A DNA stretch of 14,503 nt from Burkholderiales bacterium. Lineage in GTDB: Bacteria > Pseudomonadota > Gammaproteobacteria > Burkholderiales > SG8-39. The stretch spans positions 1 to 14,503 of the forward strand of contig DAIDTN010000181.1 in the NCBI GenBank assembly GCA_027457185.1, in the 5' to 3' direction. The notes under the pieces were generated by a model. It was not told the origin of the DNA. It worked only from the letters and a program-made list of their open reading frames with translations, and made no database searches. Below are positions 1 through 6,892 of the stretch, piece after piece; positions within the stretch are counted from its first letter, which is position 1; the number at the start of each line of letters is the position of its first letter. Both the position numbers and the translations under genes were made by a program.

Positions 1-648
1 GCCGCTGACACGAATCAGCCCGGCTTGCGACAGCTCGTGCAGAATGCGCGAAAAATGCTCGCGCGTGATGTTGAGCCGGGACGCGAGCACGCTTTTGCTC
101 GCCGCGAGCAGGACATGGGCGGGCTTGCCCGGGCTGAGGTGGTCATCCAGCGCCGCCAGCAGATAACCGGTGACGCGTTCGGTGGCGCTTTTCAGAGTAT
201 AGGCTTCGATATCGGCAACCAGCCGGCACAGGCGCTGCGATAACTCGTTCAGCATGCCGCGCGCGAATTCGGGGTTGCGCGCTACGGCCTCCAGGATCGC
301 CTTCTTGCGGATATGGAGCAGCAGGGAATCGGCGAGCGCCTCGGCGTCCAGCTTATGGGACGTGCCCATGAACATCACCGCCTCGCCGAAACTCTGCCCC
401 GGGCCGAGGATCTCGACCACTTTTTCCGCCCCGGCCGGCGCAAGCAATGCGAGCTTCACCCGGCCGAGCACAATGAGGTGCATGCCGTCGCAGGGATCGC
501 CGCGGCGGAACAGTGCAGCGCCTGCGGCGACGCGCAGTTCAGTAGTGGCGGCGCCGACCGCCTCAAGCTGGGACAGATCGAGTTCGCGGAACAACGGCAG
601 GTTGCGCAGAAAATCCAGTGTGCCGAATGAATCCCGGTGCGCGCCCAT
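1..648 (-). CDS. Crp/Fnr family transcriptional regulator (C-terminus cut by window edge)
   Basis: This is a cytoplasmic DNA-binding regulator of the Crp/Fnr superfamily; the effector is unknown. I translated the minus strand directly: the frame is open from ATG at 648 to base 1 with no stop, giving 216 residues. Residues 18-115 form the cyclic-nucleotide-binding-like beta roll, including LFRRGDPCDGMHLIV (47-60) and LGPGQSFGEA (81-90). A dimerisation helix follows, then the winged helix-turn-helix with LASRLNITREHFSRILHEL (188-206). Only the last part of the wing is missing. The sequence AGGGGA lies 4 nt before the ATG. There is no N-terminal cysteine cluster like that of FNR, so an oxygen-sensing 4Fe-4S role is unlikely; a Dnr-like heme or NO sensor is possible but unproven. 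The upstream 204 nt contain no gene. Confidence 0.88.
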   Translation of the reverse strand, partial: MGAHRDSFGTLDFLRNLPLFRELDLSQLEAVGAATTELRVAAGAALFRRGDPCDGMHLIVLGRVKLALLAPAGAEKVVEILGPGQSFGEAVMFMGTSHKLDAEALADSLLLHIRKKAILEAVARNPEFARGMLNELSQRLCRLVADIEAYTLKSATERVTGYLLAALDDHLSPGKPAHVLLAASKSVLASRLNITREHFSRILHELSQAGLIRVSG

Positions 649-852
649 CGCGTCCCCTAGTCTGCAGACGGCGGTCGCTGCAGATAGGGTGCATCGCCGC
701 AGGGTATGGCGACGGCAGGGACAAGGGCAAGTGGACTGCGCGACACGAAGGCGTTCCTTCAGAACGACCGGTTAGTCAGGGTAAACGCGTACTAGATTAC
801 TCCATTGACCGGCCGCAGGCCAGAGGCAGCCCGCGATGCGGCGCGGCGATTA

Positions 853-1935
853 TCAGACCCTTACGCCCGCCAGCCGGTTGATCTTCGCCGGATCGACGTT
901 CAGCCTCGCTGCGGCAGCAAGGATCTCGTTCCAGCTGGTCACGTCCACCGGTATGCCCTCGGCGAGGCGTTTTGCGCGCCATTCGCGCTCGGGCTCGCCC
1001 GCCAGGCGCACCTTGTCGAAACCCGCACGCGGCGGCGACGCGCTGACCCAGTCGACGAAAGCGCGGGTCTCGCGTTCGAACGTCGCGACGTCGGCGATCG
1101 CCTTCGGATCGAGGACGATGGTGAGCATGCCGTTCAGCACGCGCTTTTCGCCCGTGGCCGGACCGCCGCAGGCGAGCCCGGCGGCGAGCGCGCCGCCGAG
1201 CAGCTCGCAGGCTACGGCCATGCCGTAGCCCTTGTGCTCGCCGAACGCTAAAATCGCGCCCAGCGGTTCGACCACGGCATACGCCGGGTCATCGCTGTCC
1301 TTACCCTGGTCGTCGATGATGCGCCCCGGCGGCAGCTTTTCACCCTTGTTGTGCGCGACACGCGCCTTGCCCTGCGCGATCACGCTGGTGGCGAAGTCGA
1401 GCAGAATCGGATCGCGTCCCGCCACCGGTATGCCGACGGTGAACGGGTTGGTGCCGAAGCGCGCGTCGCGGCCGCCAAATGGCGCGACGATAGGCCGCGA
1501 GATCACGTTGACGAAGTGGATAGAGACGAAACCTTCTGCCACCGCCATCTCCGCCCAGGCGCCGATGCGGCACAGGTGGTGCGCATTTCCGAGCGCCATG
1601 ATGCAGCTGCCGAATTGTTTCGCGCGCTCGATCGCCAGCAGCATCGCCTCGTGGCCGACCACCTGGCCGAATCCCGCCTGGCCGTCGATGCGCAGGAGCG
1701 CGCCGCCGTCCATCAGCGTCTTGATGTGCGCGTTCGCCTTCAGCCCGCCTTCGATCCACGCATGGGAATAGCGCGGCAGCATGCCGATGCCGTGCGAATC
1801 GTGGCCGGTGAGGTTGGCCTGGATCAGGTTATCGCTCACCAGTTCGACTTCGCGCTCCGCCGAGCCGAAACCGCGCACCAGTTCGCGTATCGCAGCCCCC
1901 AGCGGTTCGGCGCGAATTAAGTAAAAGTCAGCCAT
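853..1935 (-). CDS. Ldh-family (malate/L-lactate dehydrogenase type) NAD(P)-dependent oxidoreductase, HcxB/YbiC-like
   Basis: This is a cytoplasmic NAD(P)-dependent 2-hydroxyacid / 2-oxoacid oxidoreductase of the Ldh2/MDH2 family (PF02615), 360 aa, the usual family length. Visible family blocks are DSHGIGMLPRYSHAW (46-60, with His48 of the conserved DSHG motif), GNAHHLCRIGAWAEMA (116-131), GGRDARFGTNPF (154-165), LLDFATSVIAQGKARVA (178-194) and FGEHKGYGMA (231-240). From memory the whole protein closely resembles E. coli YbiC (HcxB), which reduces 2-oxoacids such as phenylpyruvate; the substrate here is inferred, not shown. I chose the start at 1935 because GGAG lies 5 nt upstream and the protein begins like its relatives; the frame stays open upstream to 2133 inside the neighbouring gene. 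It lies 49 nt downstream of the aryl-CoA monooxygenase on the same strand, so co-transcription is likely. Confidence 0.9.
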   Translation of the reverse strand: MADFYLIRAEPLGAAIRELVRGFGSAEREVELVSDNLIQANLTGHDSHGIGMLPRYSHAWIEGGLKANAHIKTLMDGGALLRIDGQAGFGQVVGHEAMLLAIERAKQFGSCIMALGNAHHLCRIGAWAEMAVAEGFVSIHFVNVISRPIVAPFGGRDARFGTNPFTVGIPVAGRDPILLDFATSVIAQGKARVAHNKGEKLPPGRIIDDQGKDSDDPAYAVVEPLGAILAFGEHKGYGMAVACELLGGALAAGLACGGPATGEKRVLNGMLTIVLDPKAIADVATFERETRAFVDWVSASPPRAGFDKVRLAGEPEREWRAKRLAEGIPVDVTSWNEILAAAARLNVDPAKINRLAGVRV

Positions 1936-1984
1936 GCGTTCTCCATATTCGATTTCAATCTGCGCGCCATTATCCCACGGCGTG

Positions 1985-4339
1985 CTAGCCGTGCCGGCTG
2001 GCCCGGCGTAGTTCTGCCTGCTTCTGCTCCGCGTCCGCGTGCGCGCGGCGCGCGAGCGTCTCCAGCTGCTGTTTCGCCGGGAGATACTGCTTCGGCCAGG
2101 ACACGCCCTCGATCGCATAGCCCAGGGCCGCATACTCGGCCGCCGCGCGCAAGGTGAAGCTCGGATCGGCCAGATGCGGCCGCGCCAGAGCGCACAGGTC
2201 GGCGCGGCCGGAGGCGATAATGGTGTTTATCTGGTCGGCGCTGGTGATCGCGCCCACGGCCATGGTGGCGATGCCGGCCTCGTTGCGGATCTGTTCGGAA
2301 AACACCGTCTGGTACATGCGGCCGTAGACCGGCGCCGACGCCGGATCGGTCTGGCCGGTGGACACGTCGATCAGATCGCAGCCGTGCGCCTTGAACGCGC
2401 GCGCAATCTCCACCGCATCCTCGCCCGCCAGGCCGCCCGCAATCCAGTCGGTGGCGGAGATGCGCACCGCCATCGGCTGGTCCCCGGGCCAGGCAGCGCG
2501 CACCGCGTCGAACACTTCCAGCGGGTAACGCAGCCGGTGCGCGAGCGGCCCGCCGTAGCCGTCGGTGCGCCGGTTGGTGATCGGAGAGAGGAAGCTCGCC
2601 AGCAGATAGCCGTGCGCCATGTGAATTTCGAGCATGTCGAAACCGCAGGCGCTGCCCATGATCGCTGCCGCCACGAACTGATCGCGCACCGCGTTCATGT
2701 CGGCGCGGCTCATCTCGCGCGGCACCTGGCTGTCGGGAAGATAGGGCAGCGCCGAGGCGGCGACGATGGGCCAATTGCCTTGGCGCAGCGGATGATCCAT
2801 ATCCTCCCACATGAGCTGGGTCGAGCCCTTGCGGCCCGCATGGCCCAGTTGCAGGCACACCCTGGCCCGGCTGTGGCGGTGCACGAACGCGACGATGCGC
2901 GTCCACCATTGCGCCTGGTCCGCCGTGTACAGGCCGGCGCAGCCGGGGGTGATGCGCGCCTCGGCCGAGACGCAGGTCATTTCCGTATAGACGAGTCCGG
3001 CCCCGCCCAGGGCGCGCGCACCGTAATGCACCAGGTGCCAGTCGTTGGGCGTGCCCTCGACGGCGGCGTACTGGCACATGGGCGAAACCACCACGCGGTT
3101 CGCCAGCCGCATGCCGCGCAGGGTGAGCGGCGCGAACATCGGCGGCGGCGCCGCGAAATCCGGCCGCAACGCGATACGTTCGGCCTTCGCCACCGCACCC
3201 GCCCACCAGCGGTCGACAGCAGCGATAAAGCCGGGATCGCGCAGGCGCAGGTTGTCGTAAGTGATCTGCTTGGAGCGGCTCATCAAGGCGAAGTTGAACT
3301 GCACCGGATCCATGTGCCAGAAGCGGCGCACGTTCTCGAAAAACACCAGGCTGACATTGGCCGAATGCTGGATCCGCTCCGCCTCCTCGCGGCGCGCGGC
3401 CTCGTAGGCGGGCAGCGCCGCCCTCGGGTCGTGCGCATGCTGCAGCAGCGCCGCATGCAGCGCGATCGCGTCCTCCAACGCGAGCTTGGTGCCCGAGCCG
3501 ATGGTGAAATGCGCGGTGTGCGCCGCATCGCCGAGCAGCACGATATTGTCGTGGTGCCAGGTGGCGCAGGCGATGGTGGGAAAATTGCGCCAGTGCGAGC
3601 GGTTGGTCAGCACTTTGGCCGCACGCCCGTCGACACCGCGCAGTTCCGCCGCGAACAGCCGCTCTACATACGCGGCCGTCGCCTGCTCATCGTCGATACG
3701 CAGGCCGGATTGGCGGAACGCCGCGTCGGTGGTCTCGACCACCAGAGTGCATTCGCCTTCGGCGTACATGTAGGCGTGCAGGTTCCAGATGCCACACTCG
3801 TTCTCGCGAAAACTATAGGTGAAGCCGGGCAGTTGCATGTGCGCGCCCAGCCACACGAACTTGTTCGGACGCAGATCCACCGCAGGCCGGAAATGATCTT
3901 CGAGCGATGCGCGCACCTGGCTGTTGATGCCGTCCGCCGCCACGATCAGGTCGGCGTCGCGGTGCGCGGCGAGCCCTGGGTCCTCGGTCTCGTATTCGAT
4001 ATTGACGCCCAGCGCGGCGGCGCGGCGCTGCAGGATCTGGAGCAGGGTCAGGCGCTTGATGCCGGAAAATCCGTGGCCCGAGGACTTCAGCACCTGCCCG
4101 CGGTAATGGGTATAGATGTCGTCCCAGTAGGCGAAGCTCGCAGCAATGTCGCGATAGGACGGCGCGTCTGCCGCGCGCAGATTGGCCAGCGTTTCGTCCG
4201 AGAGCACGATGCCGAAGCCGAAAGTGTCGTCGGCGCGTTTGCGCTCGGTCACCGTCACCGCGGCCTGCGGGAAACTCTTCTTCACCAGCACCGAGAAATA
4301 CAAACCGGCCGGACCGCCGCCGATGATGTCCACTTTCAT
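1985..4339 (-). CDS. Bifunctional FAD monooxygenase / Old Yellow Enzyme fusion (2-aminobenzoyl-CoA monooxygenase/reductase or salicylyl-CoA 5-hydroxylase type)
   Basis: This 784-residue cytoplasmic flavoenzyme has two domains. The N-terminal half (1 to about 395) is a class A flavin monooxygenase with the FAD-binding GGGPAGLY (7-14), the AADGIN motif (134-139) and LLGDAAHTAHF (268-278). The C-terminal half (401 to about 775) is a YqjM-like Old Yellow Enzyme domain with SPMCQY (419-424), LQLGHAGRKGS (497-507), EIHMAHGYLL (571-580) and RTDGYGG (591-597). This arrangement is known for 2-aminobenzoyl-CoA monooxygenase/reductase (AbmG) of Azoarcus evansii, which hydroxylates and then reduces the ring of anthraniloyl-CoA, and for salicylyl-CoA 5-hydroxylases. 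Which substrate applies cannot be told here: no CoA ligase or other pathway gene is in the window. The start has a perfect AGGAGG at 4346-4351, 6 nt before the ATG. The Ldh-family gene follows 49 nt downstream. Confidence 0.9.
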   Translation of the reverse strand: MKVDIIGGGPAGLYFSVLVKKSFPQAAVTVTERKRADDTFGFGIVLSDETLANLRAADAPSYRDIAASFAYWDDIYTHYRGQVLKSSGHGFSGIKRLTLLQILQRRAAALGVNIEYETEDPGLAAHRDADLIVAADGINSQVRASLEDHFRPAVDLRPNKFVWLGAHMQLPGFTYSFRENECGIWNLHAYMYAEGECTLVVETTDAAFRQSGLRIDDEQATAAYVERLFAAELRGVDGRAAKVLTNRSHWRNFPTIACATWHHDNIVLLGDAAHTAHFTIGSGTKLALEDAIALHAALLQHAHDPRAALPAYEAARREEAERIQHSANVSLVFFENVRRFWHMDPVQFNFALMSRSKQITYDNLRLRDPGFIAAVDRWWAGAVAKAERIALRPDFAAPPPMFAPLTLRGMRLANRVVVSPMCQYAAVEGTPNDWHLVHYGARALGGAGLVYTEMTCVSAEARITPGCAGLYTADQAQWWTRIVAFVHRHSRARVCLQLGHAGRKGSTQLMWEDMDHPLRQGNWPIVAASALPYLPDSQVPREMSRADMNAVRDQFVAAAIMGSACGFDMLEIHMAHGYLLASFLSPITNRRTDGYGGPLAHRLRYPLEVFDAVRAAWPGDQPMAVRISATDWIAGGLAGEDAVEIARAFKAHGCDLIDVSTGQTDPASAPVYGRMYQTVFSEQIRNEAGIATMAVGAITSADQINTIIASGRADLCALARPHLADPSFTLRAAAEYAALGYAIEGVSWPKQYLPAKQQLETLARRAHADAEQKQAELRRASRHG

Positions 4340-4412
4340 CGCTTGCCTCCTGCGCGTGGCCCTGGATAGCGAAAGGGGCGGGACTGAAGAGTCGTCGGAC
4401 CCGCGCCTTTTA

Positions 4413-4424
4413 TGATAATTATCA
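4413..4424. promoter_or_regulatory. 12-bp perfect AT-rich palindrome, possible operator
   Basis: TGATAATTATCA reads the same on both strands and stands out in a GC-rich background. It lies 74 nt upstream of the fused monooxygenase gene (minus) and just upstream of the probable small RNA (plus). It overlaps a -10-like TATGAT (4411-4416) on the plus strand and TATCAT on the minus strand. It resembles half of a Fur-type (GATAAT-based) site and also MarR-type operators. The regulator is not identified, and no good -35 element is visible on either strand. Confidence 0.4.
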
Positions 4425-4534
4425 ACATCGGCCTGACATAGAGGCGAACAATGAAGGCTCGTTCAAAGTCATTTGTCTCCTCCTCCCCTTTGAACGCTTT
4501 GGCCCAGTACATCAATGTACTGGGCCTTTTTCTT
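4423..4534 (+). ncRNA. Probable small RNA with anti-Shine-Dalgarno (CCUCC) loop and intrinsic terminator
   Basis: Two consecutive hairpins lie on the plus strand with no reading frame of note. Hairpin 1 pairs CGTTCAAAG (4460-4468) with CTTTGAACG (4488-4496), 9 perfect base pairs. They enclose a 19-nt pyrimidine-rich loop containing CTCCTCCTCCC (4477-4487), complementary to Shine-Dalgarno AGGAGG. Hairpin 2 is a textbook terminator (4501-4535). The 5' end is uncertain; I placed it after a -10-like TATGAT at 4411-4416. The anti-SD loop followed by a terminator is the hallmark of the alphaproteobacterial CcsR ('cuckoo') RNAs, and from memory also of an Rfam betaproteobacterial toxic small RNA family. 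The expected role is post-transcriptional repression by masking ribosome binding sites; this is inference. The divergently encoded monooxygenase has an exact AGGAGG site, a possible local target. Confidence 0.68.
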
Positions 4535-4535
4535 T
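4501..4535 (+). terminator. Strong rho-independent terminator of the probable small RNA
   Basis: GGCCCAGTACA (4501-4511) pairs perfectly with TGTACTGGGCC (4516-4526) around a TCAA tetraloop, followed by TTTTTCTTT (4527-4535). The T-tract is on the plus strand only, and no plus-strand protein gene lies upstream, which is why I read it as ending a small RNA. The final T coincides with the complement of the last base of the tRNA-Leu CCA end. Confidence 0.9.
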
Positions 4536-4621
4536 GGTGCCGGGAGGGGGAATCGAACCCCCATGGTGTCACCACCGCGGGATTTTGAGTCCCGTGCGTC
4601 TACCAATTCCGCCATCCCGGC
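4535..4621 (-). tRNA. tRNA-Leu, anticodon CAA, CCA end encoded
   Basis: The minus strand folds as an 87-nt class II tRNA. The acceptor stem pairs GCCGGGA (4621-4615) with TCCCGGC (4545-4539), followed by discriminator A and an encoded CCA (4537-4535). The D arm contains AATTGGTAGACGC. The anticodon stem CGGGA/TCCCG surrounds loop CTCAAAA with anticodon CAA (4587-4585), reading UUG. A long variable arm (CGGTGGTGACACC) marks a Leu/Ser/Tyr-type tRNA, and the T arm is GGGGGTTCGATTCCCCC. The layout closely matches E. coli leuX. It is transcribed towards the small RNA terminator on the other strand. Confidence 0.96.
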
Positions 4622-4653
4622 CGCTCGCCCCGAGCGCAGCGCAAGGGAGGCGA

Positions 4654-4682
4654 ATTATGCTCTAATTGGCGCCTCCGCTCAA
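4654..4682 (-). promoter_or_regulatory. Sigma-70-type promoter for tRNA-Leu(CAA)
   Basis: On the minus strand, -35 TTGAGC (4682-4677) and -10 CATAAT (4659-4654) are separated by exactly 17 bp. Transcription would begin about 25 nt before the mature tRNA 5' end at 4621. The element sits in the short divergent gap shared with queA. Confidence 0.65.
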
Positions 4683-4698
4683 CCGAGACGGCCCCGTA

Positions 4699-5727
4699 AT
4701 GCCGCTCACGCTGGAAGACTTCGATTACTCCCTGCCGGCCGATCTGATAGCGCAATTTCCCGCGCCGCAGCGCGCCGGCAGCCGCCTGCTGCGCCTCACG
4801 GGCGCGGGCCTGTCCGATCACCGCTTCGCCGATTTGCCGCAATTCCTGCACCCGGGCGACGTGCTGGTGTTCAACGATACGCGCGTGATCAAGGCGCGCC
4901 TGTACGGTGTCAAAGCGAGCGGCGGAAAGATCGAGGCGTTGGTGGAGCGCGTCACCGGCGAACACGAGGCGCTGGTGCAAATGCGCGCGAGCCACCCGCC
5001 GCGGCCCGGCTCGCGCGTTTGCTTCGACGCGGCGATCGGGGCCGAAGTGCTGGAGCGCCGCGGCGATCTTTACCTGCTGCGCTTTGCCGGGACAAGCGGC
5101 GTGCTCGCGCTGCTCGAGCGTCATGGACATCTGCCGCTGCCGCCTTACATCAGCCATGCCGACGGCGCGCAGGATCAGGCGCGCTATCAGACGGTGTACG
5201 CGCAGCATCCGGGCGCGGTGGCGGCGCCCACCGCGGGGCTGCATTTCGACGAGGCCATGCTGGCGCAACTGCGCGGCATCGGGATCGAACTGGCCTGGCT
5301 CACGCTGCACGTGGGCGCCGGCACGTTCCAGCCGGTACGTGCGAGCAATCTGGCCGAACACAAAATGCACAGCGAGCGCTACGACATCCCACCCGCCACG
5401 GTGCAGGCCATCGCCAAAGCACGCGCGGCTGGGCGCGCCGTGATCGCCGTCGGCACCACCAGCCTGCGCGCGCTGCGTGCGGGAACCGGTTTTGACCTCC
5501 CTTCCGGAGCAGGCGAAACCGATCTCTTCATCACACCGGGTTATGACTTTCGCGTCGTGGACCGGCTGCTTACCAACTTTCATCTGCCCAGGTCGACGCT
5601 GCTGATGCTGGTCGCGGCCTTCGCCGGGGTGGAGACTGTGCGCGCCGCCTATCGCCACGCGATCGCGCAGCGCTACCGTTTCTTTTCCTACGGCGATGCC
5701 ATGCTGATTGATAGAATGCCGCGATGA
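4699..5727 (+). CDS. queA: S-adenosylmethionine:tRNA ribosyltransferase-isomerase
   Basis: QueA transfers and isomerises the ribosyl moiety of S-adenosylmethionine onto preQ1 at tRNA position 34, making epoxyqueuosine. The cytoplasmic protein is 342 aa, slightly shorter than E. coli QueA (356). Characteristic blocks in order are LVFNDTRVIKARL near residue 60, GHLPLPPYISHAD near 145, PGAVAAPTAGLHFD near 175, LHVGAGTFQPVR near 205, TNFHLPRSTLLML near 295 and YRFFSYGDAML near the C-terminus. I chose ATG at 4699 because it begins with the family-typical MPLTLEDFDYSLP; a longer frame from a TTG at 4666 adds non-conserved residues. The ribosome binding site is weak. Its stop overlaps the tgt start (ATGA), so translation is probably coupled to the preceding step's partner enzyme. 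Confidence 0.97.
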   Translation: MPLTLEDFDYSLPADLIAQFPAPQRAGSRLLRLTGAGLSDHRFADLPQFLHPGDVLVFNDTRVIKARLYGVKASGGKIEALVERVTGEHEALVQMRASHPPRPGSRVCFDAAIGAEVLERRGDLYLLRFAGTSGVLALLERHGHLPLPPYISHADGAQDQARYQTVYAQHPGAVAAPTAGLHFDEAMLAQLRGIGIELAWLTLHVGAGTFQPVRASNLAEHKMHSERYDIPPATVQAIAKARAAGRAVIAVGTTSLRALRAGTGFDLPSGAGETDLFITPGYDFRVVDRLLTNFHLPRSTLLMLVAAFAGVETVRAAYRHAIAQRYRFFSYGDAMLIDRMPR

Positions 5728-6878
5728 AATTCACCCTGCATTGCAGCGACGGCAACGCCCGCCGCGGCACGCTCACGCTGGCCCACGGCCAGGTCGAGAC
5801 GCCCGCCTTCATGCCGGTCGGGACCTATGGCACGGTGAAGGCGATGAGCCCGGCCGAACTGCAGGAAATCGGCGCCAGCATCGTGCTCGGCAACACCTTC
5901 CACCTGTGGCTGCGCCCGGGACTGGAGGTGATCGGCGCGCACGGCGGCCTGCACCGCTTCATGGGCTGGGATGGTCCGATACTCACCGACTCCGGCGGCT
6001 TTCAGGTATTCAGCCTGGGCGCCTTGCGCAAGATCACCGAAGAGGGGGTGAAGTTCGCTTCTCCGGTGAACGGCGACCGCATGCTGCTGACGCCGGAGGA
6101 GTCGATGCGCATCCAGCGCGTGCTCAATTCCGACATCGCCATGATATTCGACGAGTGCACGCCCTACCCCGCGGATGCGCGCGCCGCCGGCGAGTCGATG
6201 CGCCTGTCTCTGCGCTGGGCCGAACGCAGCAAAGCCGCGCACGCGGGAAATCCGAACGCCCTGTTCGGCATCGTCCAGGGCGGGATGCACGAGCAGCTGC
6301 GCGACGAATCGCTCGCCGAACTGCGGCGCATCGGCTTCGACGGTTACGCCATCGGCGGCCTGTCGGTAGGTGAACCCAAGGAGGAGATGCTCCGCATTCT
6401 CGCCCACACCGCGCCGCGGCTGCCCGCGGATGCGCCGCGCTACCTGATGGGCGTGGGCACCCCCGAGGACCTGGTCGAAGCGGTCGCAGCGGGGATCGAC
6501 ATGTTCGACTGCGTGCTGCCCACGCGCAACGCCCGCAACGGCTGGCTGTTCACGCGCTACGGCGACATCAAGATCAAGAACGCGGCCTACCGCCACGACA
6601 CGCGGCCGCTGGACGCGGACTGCCACTGTTACTGCTGCACTCAATTCAGCCGCGCCTACCTGCACCACCTGCACCGCGTCAACGAAATCCTGGGCGCGCG
6701 CCTCAACACCATCCACAACCTGTACTACTATCTGAGCCTGATGCACGAGCTGCGCGCGGCGATCGCTGCCGGCGCGCTGGGCGCATACGCCGCGGCGTTC
6801 CGCGAGCAGCGCGCAAGCGCAAAAGATGCGGGCTCCGGGCGGTCCAATGCTGGTATAATTTCCCGCTGTTCCGACTGA
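5724..6878 (+). CDS. tgt: tRNA-guanine transglycosylase
   Basis: Tgt swaps guanine 34 of GUN-anticodon tRNAs for preQ1, the step before QueA. It is a 384-aa cytoplasmic TIM-barrel zinc enzyme; E. coli Tgt has 375. Asp89 in TDSGGFQVFSLG and Asp262 in MFDCVLPTRNARNG are the expected catalytic aspartates. The zinc site is complete: Cys300, Cys302, Cys305 and His331 (CxCxxC, then H after 25 residues). GGLSVGEPKEEM (211-222) is also conserved. The start overlaps the queA stop by 4 nt. The last residues (about 370-384, rich in S/G/R) look unconserved, and the DNA there encodes the extended -10 promoter of yajC, so the tail may simply reflect that constraint. Confidence 0.97.
   Translation: MKFTLHCSDGNARRGTLTLAHGQVETPAFMPVGTYGTVKAMSPAELQEIGASIVLGNTFHLWLRPGLEVIGAHGGLHRFMGWDGPILTDSGGFQVFSLGALRKITEEGVKFASPVNGDRMLLTPEESMRIQRVLNSDIAMIFDECTPYPADARAAGESMRLSLRWAERSKAAHAGNPNALFGIVQGGMHEQLRDESLAELRRIGFDGYAIGGLSVGEPKEEMLRILAHTAPRLPADAPRYLMGVGTPEDLVEAVAAGIDMFDCVLPTRNARNGWLFTRYGDIKIKNAAYRHDTRPLDADCHCYCCTQFSRAYLHHLHRVNEILGARLNTIHNLYYYLSLMHELRAAIAAGALGAYAAAFREQRASAKDAGSGRSNAGIISRCSD
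6851..6859 (+). promoter_or_regulatory. Extended -10 promoter for yajC-secD-secF, inside the 3' end of tgt
   Basis: TGGTATAAT is a perfect TGN extended -10 with consensus TATAAT (6854-6859), 34 nt before the yajC start. No recognisable -35 lies 17 bp upstream (GGCTCC), as is usual for extended -10 promoters. It would let the Sec genes be transcribed independently of queA-tgt. Confidence 0.6.
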
Positions 6879-6892
6879 AAACGGAGTTACCC

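Noticed and set aside
1936..2133. Upstream extension of the Ldh-family gene to 2133
   Set aside because: The extension lies in the end of the monooxygenase gene, has no conserved residues, and the start at 1935 has a good GGAG site.
2039..4369. Very long plus-strand open frame opposite the monooxygenase fusion
   Set aside because: It is antisense to a gene with clear domains, its translation is Arg/His/Gly-rich without family motifs, and such frames are common opposite GC-rich genes.
4336..4575. Small minus-strand open frame spanning the monooxygenase leader, small RNA and tRNA
   Set aside because: It runs through the tRNA and both hairpins, has no recognisable protein features, and is better explained by the RNA structures.
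4535..4621. tRNA-Leu as an amber suppressor that rescues purB
   Set aside because: The anticodon is CAA, as in wild-type leuX, not CUA. E. coli supP is a mutated leuX, but the needed change is not present here.
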